A stretch of DNA of 64,000 bases from Streptomyces camelliae (lineage in GTDB: Bacteria; Actinomycetota; Actinomycetes; Streptomycetales; Streptomycetaceae). The stretch is from contig NZ_CP115300.1 in NCBI RefSeq assembly GCF_027625935.1, forward strand, positions 8,184,001 to 8,248,000. Reading direction: 5' to 3'. The translations under genes were made by a program, and so were the position numbers. Positions 1-7,926 of the stretch are shown piece after piece. Within the stretch, counting starts at the first letter, position 1. The number at the start of each line of letters is the position of its first letter. Below the pieces are notes generated by a model that saw only the letters and a program-made list of their open reading frames with translations, searched no databases and was not told the DNA's origin.

Positions 1-1498
1 GCCGGGTACGGCAGTGGGTCTGGATGTCGGCCAGGGAGGGCCGGGACGCTCCCTCGCGCAGCTGCACCACGGCCGCCACATGGTTGCCCCAGGTCGCGTC
101 CGGTACTCCGGCGACGAGCGCGTCGTACACGTCCGGATGCGCCTTGAGCGCCTGCTCGACCTCCTCGGGATAGACCTTCTCGCCCCCGGTGTTGATGCAC
201 TGCGAACCCCGGCCGAGCACGGTGACCACGCCGTCCTCGTCGACCGTCGCCATGTCGCCGAGCAGCACCCAGCGCTGTCCGTCCTGCTCGAAGAAGGTCT
301 CGGCGGTCTTGCGCGGGTCGTTGTAGTAGCCGAGCGGCACATGGCCGCACTGGGCGACCCGGCCGACCTCGCCCACCGCGACCGGCTCGTGTGTCCCCGG
401 ATCCACCACCTGCGTACGGGAGTTGACCCGGATGCGAAAGCCCCGCTCGGGCCCGGAGTCCTCGGTCGCCGTGCCGTTGAAGCCAGACTCGGAGGAGCCG
501 AAGTTGTTCAGGAGCATCGCGTTCGGGATCAGCTCCCGGAACTGCCTGCGCACCGTCTCCGACATGATCGCGCCGGAGGAGGAGACGCTGAACAGGGTCG
601 AGCAGTCCGTGCCCTTCAGCGGTCCGCCGAGCGCGTCGATCAGCGGGCGGAGCATCGCGTCGCCGACCAGCGACATGCTGGTGACCTTCTCCTTCTCGAT
701 GGTCCGCAGCACCTCTTCCGGCACGAACTTGCGGTGCAGGACGACGCGTTGGCCGAAGTTGAAGCCGATGAACGCGGTGAGCGTCGAGGTGCCGTGCATC
801 AGCGGGGGAGTGGGGAAGAAGGTGATCCCGGTGCCGCCGGCCGCGACTCGTTCGGCCAGTTCCTCCGGCGTCTTCACCGGCTCCCCGGTCGGTGCCCCAC
901 CGCCCAGCCCCGCGAAGAACAGGTCTTCCTGACGCCACATCACCCCTTTGGGCATACCCGTCGTGCCACCGGTGTAGATGATGAACTGGTCGTCCCCGGA
1001 ACGCGCCGGGAAACCCCGCTCGGGCGACCCGGCCGCCTCCGCGTCCGCGAACGGCACCGCCCCCGGCACCTCTGCCGCCCCCGCCCCCACGCACAGCAGA
1101 TGCCGCAGCCCCGGTGCCCGCGGCAGCGCCCCCGCCACCCGGTCCGCGAACTCCGCGTCGAAGACCAGCGCGACCAGGTCGGCGTCCCGGTAGAGGTACA
1201 CCAACTCCTCTTCGACATAACGGTAGTTGACGTTGACCGGGACGACCCGTGCCTTCAGGCAGGCCAGCACCGTCTGGAGGTATTCGACGCCGTTGTACAG
1301 GTGGAGGCCCAGGTGTTCCCCGGGGCGGATCCCGCTGTCGATCAGGTGGTGGGCGACGCGGTTGGCGGCCGCGTCCAGCTCCGCGTAGGTCAGACGGCGT
1401 TCCGCGCCGGTGCCGGGACGGTCGAGGTACACGAGCGCCTCGCGGTCCGCGGCCACGTCGACGACCGACTCGAACAGATCGGCAAGGTTGTACTCCAC
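1..1498 (-). CDS. FadD19-like fatty-acid/sterol-acyl-CoA ligase (3' end cut by the window)
   Basis: ATP-dependent acyl-CoA ligase that would activate a carboxylic acid to its CoA thioester through an acyl-AMP. Translating the minus strand gives an uninterrupted reading frame of about 499 residues that runs off the window, so the C-terminus is missing. It starts MEYNLADLFESVVD and carries the P-loop YTGGTTGMPKGVMWR (about residue 190), SSSGAIM, a GSSESGFNG segment, and LGRGSQCINTGGEKVYPEEVE in the C-terminal subdomain. The GTG start at 1498 follows AGGAGG closely. The sequence resembles mycobacterial FadD19, and the divergent pairing with an EchA19-like hydratase is the same as Rv3515c/Rv3516. 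A sterol side-chain substrate is inferred from that resemblance only. Confidence 0.85.
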   Translation of the reverse strand, partial: MEYNLADLFESVVDVAADREALVYLDRPGTGAERRLTYAELDAAANRVAHHLIDSGIRPGEHLGLHLYNGVEYLQTVLACLKARVVPVNVNYRYVEEELVYLYRDADLVALVFDAEFADRVAGALPRAPGLRHLLCVGAGAAEVPGAVPFADAEAAGSPERGFPARSGDDQFIIYTGGTTGMPKGVMWRQEDLFFAGLGGGAPTGEPVKTPEELAERVAAGGTGITFFPTPPLMHGTSTLTAFIGFNFGQRVVLHRKFVPEEVLRTIEKEKVTSMSLVGDAMLRPLIDALGGPLKGTDCSTLFSVSSSGAIMSETVRRQFRELIPNAMLLNNFGSSESGFNGTATEDSGPERGFRIRVNSRTQVVDPGTHEPVAVGEVGRVAQCGHVPLGYYNDPRKTAETFFEQDGQRWVLLGDMATVDEDGVVTVLGRGSQCINTGGEKVYPEEVEQALKAHPDVYDALVAGVPDATWGNHVAAVVQLREGASRPSLADIQTHCRTR

Positions 1499-1598
1499 CG
1501 CTCCTCCTGACCCCGGCAGCCCCGGCGAAGAAAGGTGCTCGCTTCGCCGGTCATCAGAGCAAAGGGCGCTGCAACTGTGAAGGGTCCTCACCAACAAA

Positions 1599-1615
1599 TC
1601 TGACTGTCTGTCAGA
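1599..1615. promoter_or_regulatory. Palindromic operator candidate between fadD-like and echA-like genes
   Basis: TCTGAC-N5-GTCAGA is a perfect 6-bp inverted repeat with a 5-bp spacer, in the 182-bp divergent intergenic region. The shape suits a dimeric TetR-type repressor that senses an acyl-CoA. No regulator gene is visible nearby, so the protein that binds it is unknown. Confidence 0.5.
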
Positions 1616-1680
1616 AAACCCTTGAAGTGCCTCCCCGGCTACTGCAACCTGTTCTCGTTCTCACCGAGGGAGGATGGCCC

Positions 1681-2481
1681 ATGGGCGGGACGGAACACCT
1701 CACCGTGCGGCGCGAGGGCGCCACACTGGTGCTCACACTCAACCGGCCCGACGCCAGGAACGCGCTCTCGCTTCCGATGCTCGTCGGCCTGTACGACGGC
1801 TGGCTGGAGGCCGACGCGGACGACGCGATCCGCTCGATCGTGCTCACCGGCGCGGGCGGATCCTTCTGCGCCGGCATGGACCTGAAGGCGCTCGCCGGGA
1901 ACGGCATGGCGGGAGAGCACTACCGCGACCGGCTCAAGGCCGACCCCGATCTGCACTGGAAGGCGATGTTGCGCCACCACCGCCCGCGCAAACCGGTCAT
2001 CGCCGCCGTCGAGGGGTACTGCGTCGCGGGCGGCACCGAGATCCTCCAGGGCACCGACATCCGGGTCGCGGGCCAGTCCGCCACCTTCGGCCTCTTCGAG
2101 GTCCGGCGCGGCCTGTTCCCGATCGGCGGCTCCACCGTGCGCCTGCAACGCCAGATCCCGCGCACCCACGCCCTGGAGATGCTGCTCACCGGACGGCCGT
2201 ACACCGCCGAGGAAGCCGCCCGCATCGGCCTGATCGGCCATGTCGTCCCCGACGGCACGGCACTCGGCAAGGCTCTGGAGATCGCCGAGCGGATCAACGC
2301 CTGCGGCCCGCTCGCCGTCGAGGCCGTCAAGGCGTCCGTGTACGAGACCGCCGAGCTGACGGAGGCCGACGGCCTCGCCGCCGAACTCACCCGCGGCTGG
2401 CCGGTTTTCGACACCGCCGACGCCAAGGAGGGCGCCCGCGCCTTCGCCGAGAAACGGCCCCCCGTCTACAAGCGCGCCTGA
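1681..2481 (+). CDS. Enoyl-CoA hydratase/isomerase (crotonase family, EchA19-like)
   Basis: A 266-residue crotonase-fold protein, the normal family length, expected to hydrate a 2-enoyl-CoA in a beta-oxidation pathway. Visible signatures are LNRPDARNALS near the N-terminus, the first oxyanion-hole segment GAGGSFCAGMDLKAL (about residues 58-72), and AAVEGYCVAGGTEILQGTDIRVA (about 113-135), where the second oxyanion glycines and the catalytic region lie. The ATG at 1681 is chosen because GGGAGGA lies just upstream; a much longer in-frame extension has no family similarity. It is the first gene of a co-directional set with the DUF35 and Ltp-like genes and is divergent from the acyl-CoA ligase. 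Confidence 0.88.
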   Translation: MGGTEHLTVRREGATLVLTLNRPDARNALSLPMLVGLYDGWLEADADDAIRSIVLTGAGGSFCAGMDLKALAGNGMAGEHYRDRLKADPDLHWKAMLRHHRPRKPVIAAVEGYCVAGGTEILQGTDIRVAGQSATFGLFEVRRGLFPIGGSTVRLQRQIPRTHALEMLLTGRPYTAEEAARIGLIGHVVPDGTALGKALEIAERINACGPLAVEAVKASVYETAELTEADGLAAELTRGWPVFDTADAKEGARAFAEKRPPVYKRA

Positions 2482-2503
2482 ACCGCCGAAGGAGTCCCCA
2501 AGG

Positions 2504-3445
2504 ATGCCCGAAGTCCTCCGAGCCCCCCTCGTCGTCGAGTTCCCCTTCACCCGCTCCCTCGGCCCCGTCCAGAGCGCCTTCCTCACCGGCCTGCGCGAAC
2601 GCGTCGTACTCGGCGTGCGGACCACCGACGGACGCATCCTCGTCCCGCCCGTCGAGTACGACCCCGGCACCGCCGAGGAGATCCACGACCTGGTGGAGGT
2701 CGCCCCCACGGGTACGGTCACCACCTGGGCCTGGAACCACGCCCCGCGCCGCGGCCAGCCCCTCGGCAGCCCCTTCGCCTGGGTCCTCGTCCGGCTCGAC
2801 GGCGCCGACACCGCTCTCCTGCACGCCCTCGACGCCCCCGGCCCCGACGCCGTCAGCACCGGCATGCGGGTGCGCATCCGCTGGGCCGAGGAGCGCACCG
2901 GCGCCATCACCGACATCGCCTGCTTCGAGCCGTACGACGGAGAGCCCCAGCGACCCGACGGCCACACCGGCGAGTTCGAGGACCCGCTCACCGGGATCGT
3001 CGCCCCGGCCCGCCTGGACTACACCTACTCGCCCGGCCGTGCCCAATCCGCGTACATCGACGCCCTCTCCGAGCGGCACACCGTCGGCGAGCGCTGCCCG
3101 TCCTGCCGCAAGGTGTACGTCCCGCCCAGGGGGGCCTGCCCCACATGTGGTGTCGCCACATCCGAACGGGTCGAGGTAGGTCCCCGGGGCACGGTCACCA
3201 CCTTTTGCATCGTCAACATCAAGGCCAGAAACCTGGACATCGAGGTGCCGTACGTCTACGCGCACATCGCCCTCGACGGCGCGGACCTCGCCCTGCACGC
3301 CCGTATCGGCGGCATCCCCTACGACCAGGTGCGCATGGGCCTGCGGGTCGAGCCGGTGTGGGCGGAAGGGGCTCGGTTTCCCGACCACTACCGCCCCACC
3401 GGCGAACCCGACGCTCCGTACGAGACCTACAAGGAGCTGCTTTGA
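2504..3445 (+). CDS. DUF35 OB-fold/zinc-ribbon acyl-CoA-associated protein
   Basis: A 313-residue protein built from two OB-fold DUF35-type halves. The second half is preceded by a rubredoxin-like zinc ribbon, with Cys pairs in ERCPSCRKVY and GACPTCGVA (about residues 196-217). DUF35 proteins partner thiolase-fold Ltp or hydratase subunits (for example ChsH2-Ltp2 in sterol side-chain degradation), and Rv3521 has a similar length and sits beside ltp3/ltp4. The gene starts at ATG 2504, 22 bp after the hydratase stop, behind AAGGAG-like bases. Its TGA stop at 3443-3445 coincides with the edge of an IS605-like remnant, which may have replaced the original terminus. Confidence 0.8.
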   Translation: MPEVLRAPLVVEFPFTRSLGPVQSAFLTGLRERVVLGVRTTDGRILVPPVEYDPGTAEEIHDLVEVAPTGTVTTWAWNHAPRRGQPLGSPFAWVLVRLDGADTALLHALDAPGPDAVSTGMRVRIRWAEERTGAITDIACFEPYDGEPQRPDGHTGEFEDPLTGIVAPARLDYTYSPGRAQSAYIDALSERHTVGERCPSCRKVYVPPRGACPTCGVATSERVEVGPRGTVTTFCIVNIKARNLDIEVPYVYAHIALDGADLALHARIGGIPYDQVRMGLRVEPVWAEGARFPDHYRPTGEPDAPYETYKELL

Positions 3446-3631
3446 ATCCTCCCCCTCGCGAACGACGGGGATTCCTGGCTCACGCTGCTCGATCGCTCAG
3501 CGAACAATCCAGTCTCACGCGATCAGCGCCAGCCGGGTTGAAACCAGCCCGGTTGTATGAAGTTTTGGAAGGAACTGCCATGCGGGCTTGGCTCTCGCTC
3601 CGCAGTCAGGACTCTACAGCCTGGAGACCTC
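3442..3631 (-). mobile_element. IS200/IS605-like remnant (solo right end)
   Basis: On the minus strand this ~190-bp segment ends with GAATCCCCGTC...GGGGGAGGATTCAA, the imperfect hairpin (3444-3474) that closes the right end and the guide-RNA 3' end of many Streptomyces tnpB elements. A second dyad, CCGGG-N10-CCCGG, lies at about 3534-3553. No tnpA or tnpB frame remains; the frame matching a TnpB C-terminus contains a stop. The element lies exactly between two operon genes. An AAGGAG at 3431-3436 sits right before it, at the correct distance to have served the next gene if the insert were removed. Boundaries are inferred. Confidence 0.5.
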
Positions 3632-4681
3632 GTGACGCGTGAGATCGCAGTAATCGCCTTCGCCCAGACCGACCACCGGCGCTCCACCGAGGAATCCTCC
3701 GAGGTCGAGCTGCTCATGCCGGTGCTGCACGACGTCCTCGCGCAGACCGGCCTGAAGACCGCCGACATCGGCTTCACCTGCTCCGGCTCCAGCGACTACC
3801 TCGCCGGCCGCGCCTTCTCCTTCACCCTCACCCTCGACGGCGTCGGCGCCTGGCCGCCCCTCTCCGAGTCGCACGTCGAGATGGACGGCGCCTGGGCCCT
3901 GTACGAGGCCTGGACCAAGCTGCTCACCGGCGACGCCGACACCGCGCTCGTCTACTCCTACGGCAAGTGCTCACCCGGCTCCGTACGCGACGTGCTGACC
4001 CGGCAGCTCGACCCGTACTACGTCGCCCCTCTGTGGCCCGATTCCATAGCTCTGGCCGCCCTGCAGGCGCAGGCCCTCATAGACGCCGGCCACACCGACG
4101 AACCGGCGCTCGCCGCCGTCGGTGCCCGCAGCCGGGCCGATGCCGAAGCCAACCCGCACGCCCAGCTCAGGGGCCGGGTCCCCCAAGGCGACTACGCCGT
4201 ACGGCCGCTGCGCACCGGCGACTGCCCGCCCGTCGGCGACGGCGCCGCCGCCGTGATCCTCGCAGCGGGGGAGCGGGCCCGCCGGCTGTGCGCGCGGCCT
4301 GCCTGGATCCGCGGCATCGACCACCGCATCGAGGCGCACGGCCTCGGCGTCCGGGACCTCACCGACTCGCCCTCGGCCCGGCTCGCCGCCGAGCGGGCCG
4401 GCGCCTTCGAACGGCCCGTCGACACCGCCGAGCTGCACGCGCCGTTCACCGCCCAGGAGGTGATCCTGCGCAGGGCCTTCAGGCTCGGCGACGACGTGCG
4501 CGTCAACCCCTCCGGCGGGGCGCTGGCCGCCAACCCGCTGATGGCCGCCGGACTCATCCGCATCGGCGAGGCCGCCGCCCGCATCCACCGCGGTGCCTCC
4601 GACCGCGCCCTCGCCCACGCCACCTCCGGCCCCTGCCTCCAGCAGAACCTGGTCGCCGTACTCGAAGGGGATCCACGATGA
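3632..4681 (+). CDS. Thiolase-fold lipid-transfer protein (Ltp-like), first paralogue
   Basis: A 349-residue thiolase-fold protein of the SCP-x/Ltp group. Where true thiolases carry a nucleophilic Cys, the corresponding stretch here reads SHVEMDGAWALYEA, so normal thiolytic cleavage is unlikely; an aldolase or acyl-CoA-handling role with the DUF35 partner fits better. C-terminal motifs are LHAPFTAQE and NPSGGALAANPLMAAG. GTG 3632 is chosen because family similarity begins there (TREIAVIAFAQT) and GGAG lies 6 bp upstream. The frame is open to an ATG at 3557, but that extension is encoded by the IS605-like remnant. It overlaps the next gene by 4 bp (ATGA). Confidence 0.78.
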   Translation: MTREIAVIAFAQTDHRRSTEESSEVELLMPVLHDVLAQTGLKTADIGFTCSGSSDYLAGRAFSFTLTLDGVGAWPPLSESHVEMDGAWALYEAWTKLLTGDADTALVYSYGKCSPGSVRDVLTRQLDPYYVAPLWPDSIALAALQAQALIDAGHTDEPALAAVGARSRADAEANPHAQLRGRVPQGDYAVRPLRTGDCPPVGDGAAAVILAAGERARRLCARPAWIRGIDHRIEAHGLGVRDLTDSPSARLAAERAGAFERPVDTAELHAPFTAQEVILRRAFRLGDDVRVNPSGGALAANPLMAAGLIRIGEAAARIHRGASDRALAHATSGPCLQQNLVAVLEGDPR

Positions 4682-5844
4682 GCAAGGAGCCCGTGGCCGT
4701 CACCGGCATCGGCCAGACCAGGCACGTGGCCGCCCGCCGGGACGTGTCGATCGCCGGACTCGTCCGCGAAGCGGCCCGAAGGGCATTGGCCGACGCCGAG
4801 TTGACATGGGCCGACATCGACGCCGTCGTCATCGGCAAGGCGCCCGACTTCTTCGAGGGCGTCATGATGCCCGAGCTGTACCTCGCCGACGCGCTCGGCG
4901 CCGTGGGCAAACCCATGCTGCGGGTGCACACGGCCGGTTCGGTGGGCGGGTCGACCGCGCTGGTCGCCGCCAACCTGGTCGCCGCCCGGGTCCACGGCAC
5001 CGTACTGACCCTGGCCTTCGAGAAACAGTCCGAGTCGAACGCCATGTGGGGCCTGTCCCTGCCCATCCCCTTCCAACAGCCCCTGCTGGCCGGGGCGGGC
5101 GGCTTCTTCGCCCCGCATGTGCGCGCGTACATGCGGCGCAGCGGCGCTCCCGACACGATCGGCGCCCTCGTCGCCTACAAGGACCGCCGCAACGCCCTGA
5201 AGAACCCCTACGCCCACCTCCACGAGCACGACATCACGCTGGAAAAGGTGTTGGGCTCACCCATGTTGTGGGACCCCATCCGCTACTCCGAGACGTGCCC
5301 CTCCTCCGACGGCGCCTGCGCCATGGTCCTCACCGACCGCGCCGGAGCCGCCCGCGCGCCCCGCCCGCCCGCCTGGATGCTCGGCGGCGCCATGCGCAGC
5401 GAACCGACCCTGTTCGCCGGGAAGGACTTCGTCTCCCCGCGGGCCGGCCAGGACTGCGCCGCCGACGTCTACCGGCAGGCCGGTGTCGCCGACCCGCGCC
5501 GGGACATCGACGCCGTCGAGATGTACGTGCCGTTCTCCTGGTACGAGCCCATGTGGCTGGAGAACCTCGGCTTCGCAGCGGCGGGCGAGGGCTGGAAGCT
5601 CACCGAGTCCGGCGTGACCGAACTCGACGGGGACCTGCCCGTCAACATGTCGGGCGGCGTGCTGTCCGCCAACCCCATCGGCGCCTCCGGCATGATCCGC
5701 TTCGCCGAGGCGGCGCTCCAGGTGCGCGGCCAGGCCGGGGAACACCAGGTGGACGGTGCCCGGAAGGTCCTCGGGCACGCCTACGGCGGCGGCTCGCAGT
5801 TCTTCTCCATGTGGCTCGTGGGATCCGCGCCGCCCGACGCCTGA
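4678..5844 (+). CDS. Thiolase-fold lipid-transfer protein (Ltp-like), second paralogue
   Basis: A 388-residue thiolase-superfamily protein, translationally coupled to the preceding paralogue through ATGA. It begins VAVTGIGQTRHV and keeps the fold markers FEKQSESNAMW, EMYVPFSWYEPMWLENLG and NMSGGVLSANPIGASGMIRFAEAALQ. In the active-site loop AGSVGGSTALVAAN a Ser appears where SCP2 thiolases have Cys. The pair probably forms a heteromeric complex with the DUF35 protein, as Ltp3/Ltp4/Rv3521 neighbours suggest in Mycobacterium. It ends the cluster; the substrate is inferred to be a branched or sterol-derived acyl-CoA. Confidence 0.8.
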   Translation: MSKEPVAVTGIGQTRHVAARRDVSIAGLVREAARRALADAELTWADIDAVVIGKAPDFFEGVMMPELYLADALGAVGKPMLRVHTAGSVGGSTALVAANLVAARVHGTVLTLAFEKQSESNAMWGLSLPIPFQQPLLAGAGGFFAPHVRAYMRRSGAPDTIGALVAYKDRRNALKNPYAHLHEHDITLEKVLGSPMLWDPIRYSETCPSSDGACAMVLTDRAGAARAPRPPAWMLGGAMRSEPTLFAGKDFVSPRAGQDCAADVYRQAGVADPRRDIDAVEMYVPFSWYEPMWLENLGFAAAGEGWKLTESGVTELDGDLPVNMSGGVLSANPIGASGMIRFAEAALQVRGQAGEHQVDGARKVLGHAYGGGSQFFSMWLVGSAPPDA

Positions 5845-5885
5845 CCGACCGGGCGGCGACTGACCGAAGTCCTTCCCACGTGGCC

Positions 5886-5914
5886 TGTCGGCCGTCGTGA
5901 CCGGTCGCTAGGCT
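5886..5914 (+). promoter_or_regulatory. Promoter candidate for the DUF397 gene
   Basis: TGTCGG and TAGGCT are separated by 17 bp, matching a Streptomyces housekeeping-type promoter. The -10 element is 35 bp before the GTG start at 5949. Confidence 0.45.
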
Positions 5915-5948
5915 GACCCGCGGACGACGAACCGGGAGGAGCACGGAC

Positions 5949-6191
5949 GTGGCCGAGAGCACCATCCAGCAGCAGCCGTTCGCGGGCTGGGACAAGCCGG
6001 ACCTCGACCTCAGCAACGCTGAATGGCAGTCCAGCAGCCGGGGTCTGGGCGATGTCCAGATCGCGTTTGTCGAGGGCTTCATCGCGATGCGCAACAGCGG
6101 CCGCCCGCAGAGCCCTTCGCTGATCTTCACGCCCGCCGAGTGGGGAGCCTTCGTCTCCGGCGCGCGCGAGGGGGAGTTCGACCTGACCTGA
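5949..6191 (+). CDS. DUF397 small protein
   Basis: An 80-residue protein ending in SLIFTPAEWGAFVSGAREGEFDL, the hallmark C-terminal block of DUF397, with the WQSS motif at about residues 26-29. DUF397 proteins are abundant in Streptomyces and normally sit beside an XRE-type regulator and often an RsbW-like ATPase, forming BldB/WhiJ/AbaA-like developmental sets. Here no such regulator is adjacent, so it is an orphan. The GTG start is set by GGGAGGA nine bases upstream. Confidence 0.85.
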   Translation: MAESTIQQQPFAGWDKPDLDLSNAEWQSSSRGLGDVQIAFVEGFIAMRNSGRPQSPSLIFTPAEWGAFVSGAREGEFDLT

Positions 6192-6313
6192 GCCGGACCG
6201 GGGGTGATCCGGCCGGATTTCCGGACACGCGACCAGCGGCGCCGCGCTGGGGCCGAGCCTTGCGTCAGGCTGGCCCCAGCACGGGGTAGGTCGTGTTCCG
6301 GAGGTGAGGAACG

Positions 6314-7216
6314 ATGAGCACTGCGCCGGTCATCGCCGCGGTCGACGGTTCGGACGACAGTCTGCGCGCGCTGGACTGGGCTGTCGATGCCGCCCGGCGC
6401 CGCGCGGCACCGCTGCGGGTGGTCCACGTACGGCAGTACGCCGCCTGGGGACAGGCCGACGTGCTGGTCGCCGGGCCGCCCGATGCGGAGGGCGATCCGG
6501 TCCTGGACGAGGTGCGCGCCCGGCTCGCGGACCGCGCCGGGGAACCCGCCGTGGAGTACGTCGCCCTGGAGGGCGTACCGGGCGCCGTACTGCCCGAACT
6601 CGGCAGCGACGCCGAGCTGTTGGTCCTCGGGTCCCGTGGCCGCGGCGGTTTCGCCAGCCTGCTGCTCGGCTCCAACGGCCTCGCCGCGGCCCGGGACGCC
6701 GGGTGCCCGGTGGTCGTCGTACCCCGGCCCGGCCGGGAGGTGCACGGCGACGGGCCGGCCGAGCCCGGACCCCGGGTGGTCGTCGGCCTGCACGTCGACA
6801 GCCCCGACGACGGAACCCTCGCGTTCGCCTTCGCCGAGGCCGCCCTGCGCGCGGCCCGGGTGCAGGTGATCGCCGCGTACCCGTGGCCGGTGCAGACCTG
6901 GTCCGCGCCCGGACAGCTGATGCCGCCCGCGCTCGACCAGGACGCCGTGGAGAGCGAGACCCGCACGCTCGCCGAGGGCTTCCTCGCCCCGCACCGCGAA
7001 CGGCACCCCGAGGTCCGCGCCGACACCGAGGCCCTGCCCGGCGACGCGGCCGGCCACCTCGTCGCCGCCTCCAAGGAAGCCGACCTGGTGGTGGTCGGCC
7101 GCCACCGCCGCCGCCTGCTCGCCCCGGCCCGCATGATGGGTTCGGTCACCCAGGCAGTCCTGCTCCACGCGGCCAGCCCGATCGCGGTCGTACCACCGGC
7201 ACCGGCGGGGGACTGA
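6314..7216 (+). CDS. Tandem universal stress protein (two UspA domains)
   Basis: A 300-residue cytoplasmic protein with two UspA folds. Domain 1 begins APVIAAVDGSDDSLRALDWA and has the ATP-binding motif GSRGRGGFASLLLGSNG (about residues 107-123). Domain 2 begins GPRVVVGLHVDS and ends GRHRRRLLAPARMMGSVTQAVLLHAASPIAVV, with a less canonical glycine motif. Tandem Usp proteins of this length are common in Streptomyces and bind ATP; their exact role is usually unknown. TGAGGAACG upstream of ATG 6314 supports the start. It is monocistronic, followed by a long gene-free stretch. Confidence 0.88.
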   Translation: MSTAPVIAAVDGSDDSLRALDWAVDAARRRAAPLRVVHVRQYAAWGQADVLVAGPPDAEGDPVLDEVRARLADRAGEPAVEYVALEGVPGAVLPELGSDAELLVLGSRGRGGFASLLLGSNGLAAARDAGCPVVVVPRPGREVHGDGPAEPGPRVVVGLHVDSPDDGTLAFAFAEAALRAARVQVIAAYPWPVQTWSAPGQLMPPALDQDAVESETRTLAEGFLAPHRERHPEVRADTEALPGDAAGHLVAASKEADLVVVGRHRRRLLAPARMMGSVTQAVLLHAASPIAVVPPAPAGD

Positions 7217-7926
7217 GGCCGGCTCGCCTGCCACTCCACCGCCCCGCGCGCGTCCCCGCCGATCCCGAGCCGCTGAGGCCGAGGGGGCTCGGTGCGTCCG
7301 GTCGGGTTCGTGGCTTGGGCACGGGCGAGGGAGCGAAGGCGGCACGTACGACGACCGTGCCGAGCGCGACAGCACCGGCGCGCAGGCTTCCCGGCCCGGT
7401 CCGTGCCGCGTGCCCGGCCGTCGGCCCGGCACCTGTCCGGCCACGTGCTCGTGGCCCACGCGCGCGTGGTCTCCAGGAACCGCCGGGCCTCGGGCCGGTT
7501 CATCCGTCGAGCGGCGCTCACCCGTGGCCACGGCGGCTTACCGGGCCGGGCGCCCGGAGCGGCGGGTTGTGCGCGGCGGCAGGCCGACGGCCACAGCGGT
7601 TCCTCACCTCACGCCGTCGCCCGCCCGGCACCTTCCCCCGGGCAGCGTGGGCCGGTCGTCCCGGGCCGCAGGTGCCCGTCGTTCGCCGGGTGCGGTCCGT
7701 GATGCCCGGTCGTGCCCGCACGGCCGATCCGCGGAGCGGATGCAGCCCGTGCCTCCCGGGCTTCTCCGGCGCCCGGTCCGAAGCCGCTGCCGGTCGGCCG
7801 CTTCACCGGCCCCCGCCGGGCCTTCCCCGGCGGCCCCGGCCGCGCCTGTCACCCACACCGCCCCCGCCCCCCCTGCTCGGGTGCCCGCAGGTCACCCCCC
7901 GAGGCGTGGGCACGTACCATGGCCGC
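7217..7926. other. 710-bp stretch without a recognisable gene
   Basis: Every open frame here is Arg/Pro-rich and lacks the G/C third-position pattern of real genes in this window. The best candidate is a minus-strand run beginning near 7500 (MNRPEARRFLETTRAW), where about 25 codons look normal before decaying; it may be a relic. No repeat, tRNA or strong hairpin was seen. The last ~60 bp should contain the promoter of the gene at 7927. Confidence 0.4.

Noticed and set aside
14..1510. Long plus-strand open frame over the first 1.5 kb
   Set aside because: It is the shadow of the acyl-CoA ligase on the minus strand, which carries full family motifs; the plus frame is Arg/His-rich with no family similarity.
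7292..7702. Plus-strand 136-residue frame
   Set aside because: Arg-rich, no codon-position bias, no ribosome binding site or recognisable domain.
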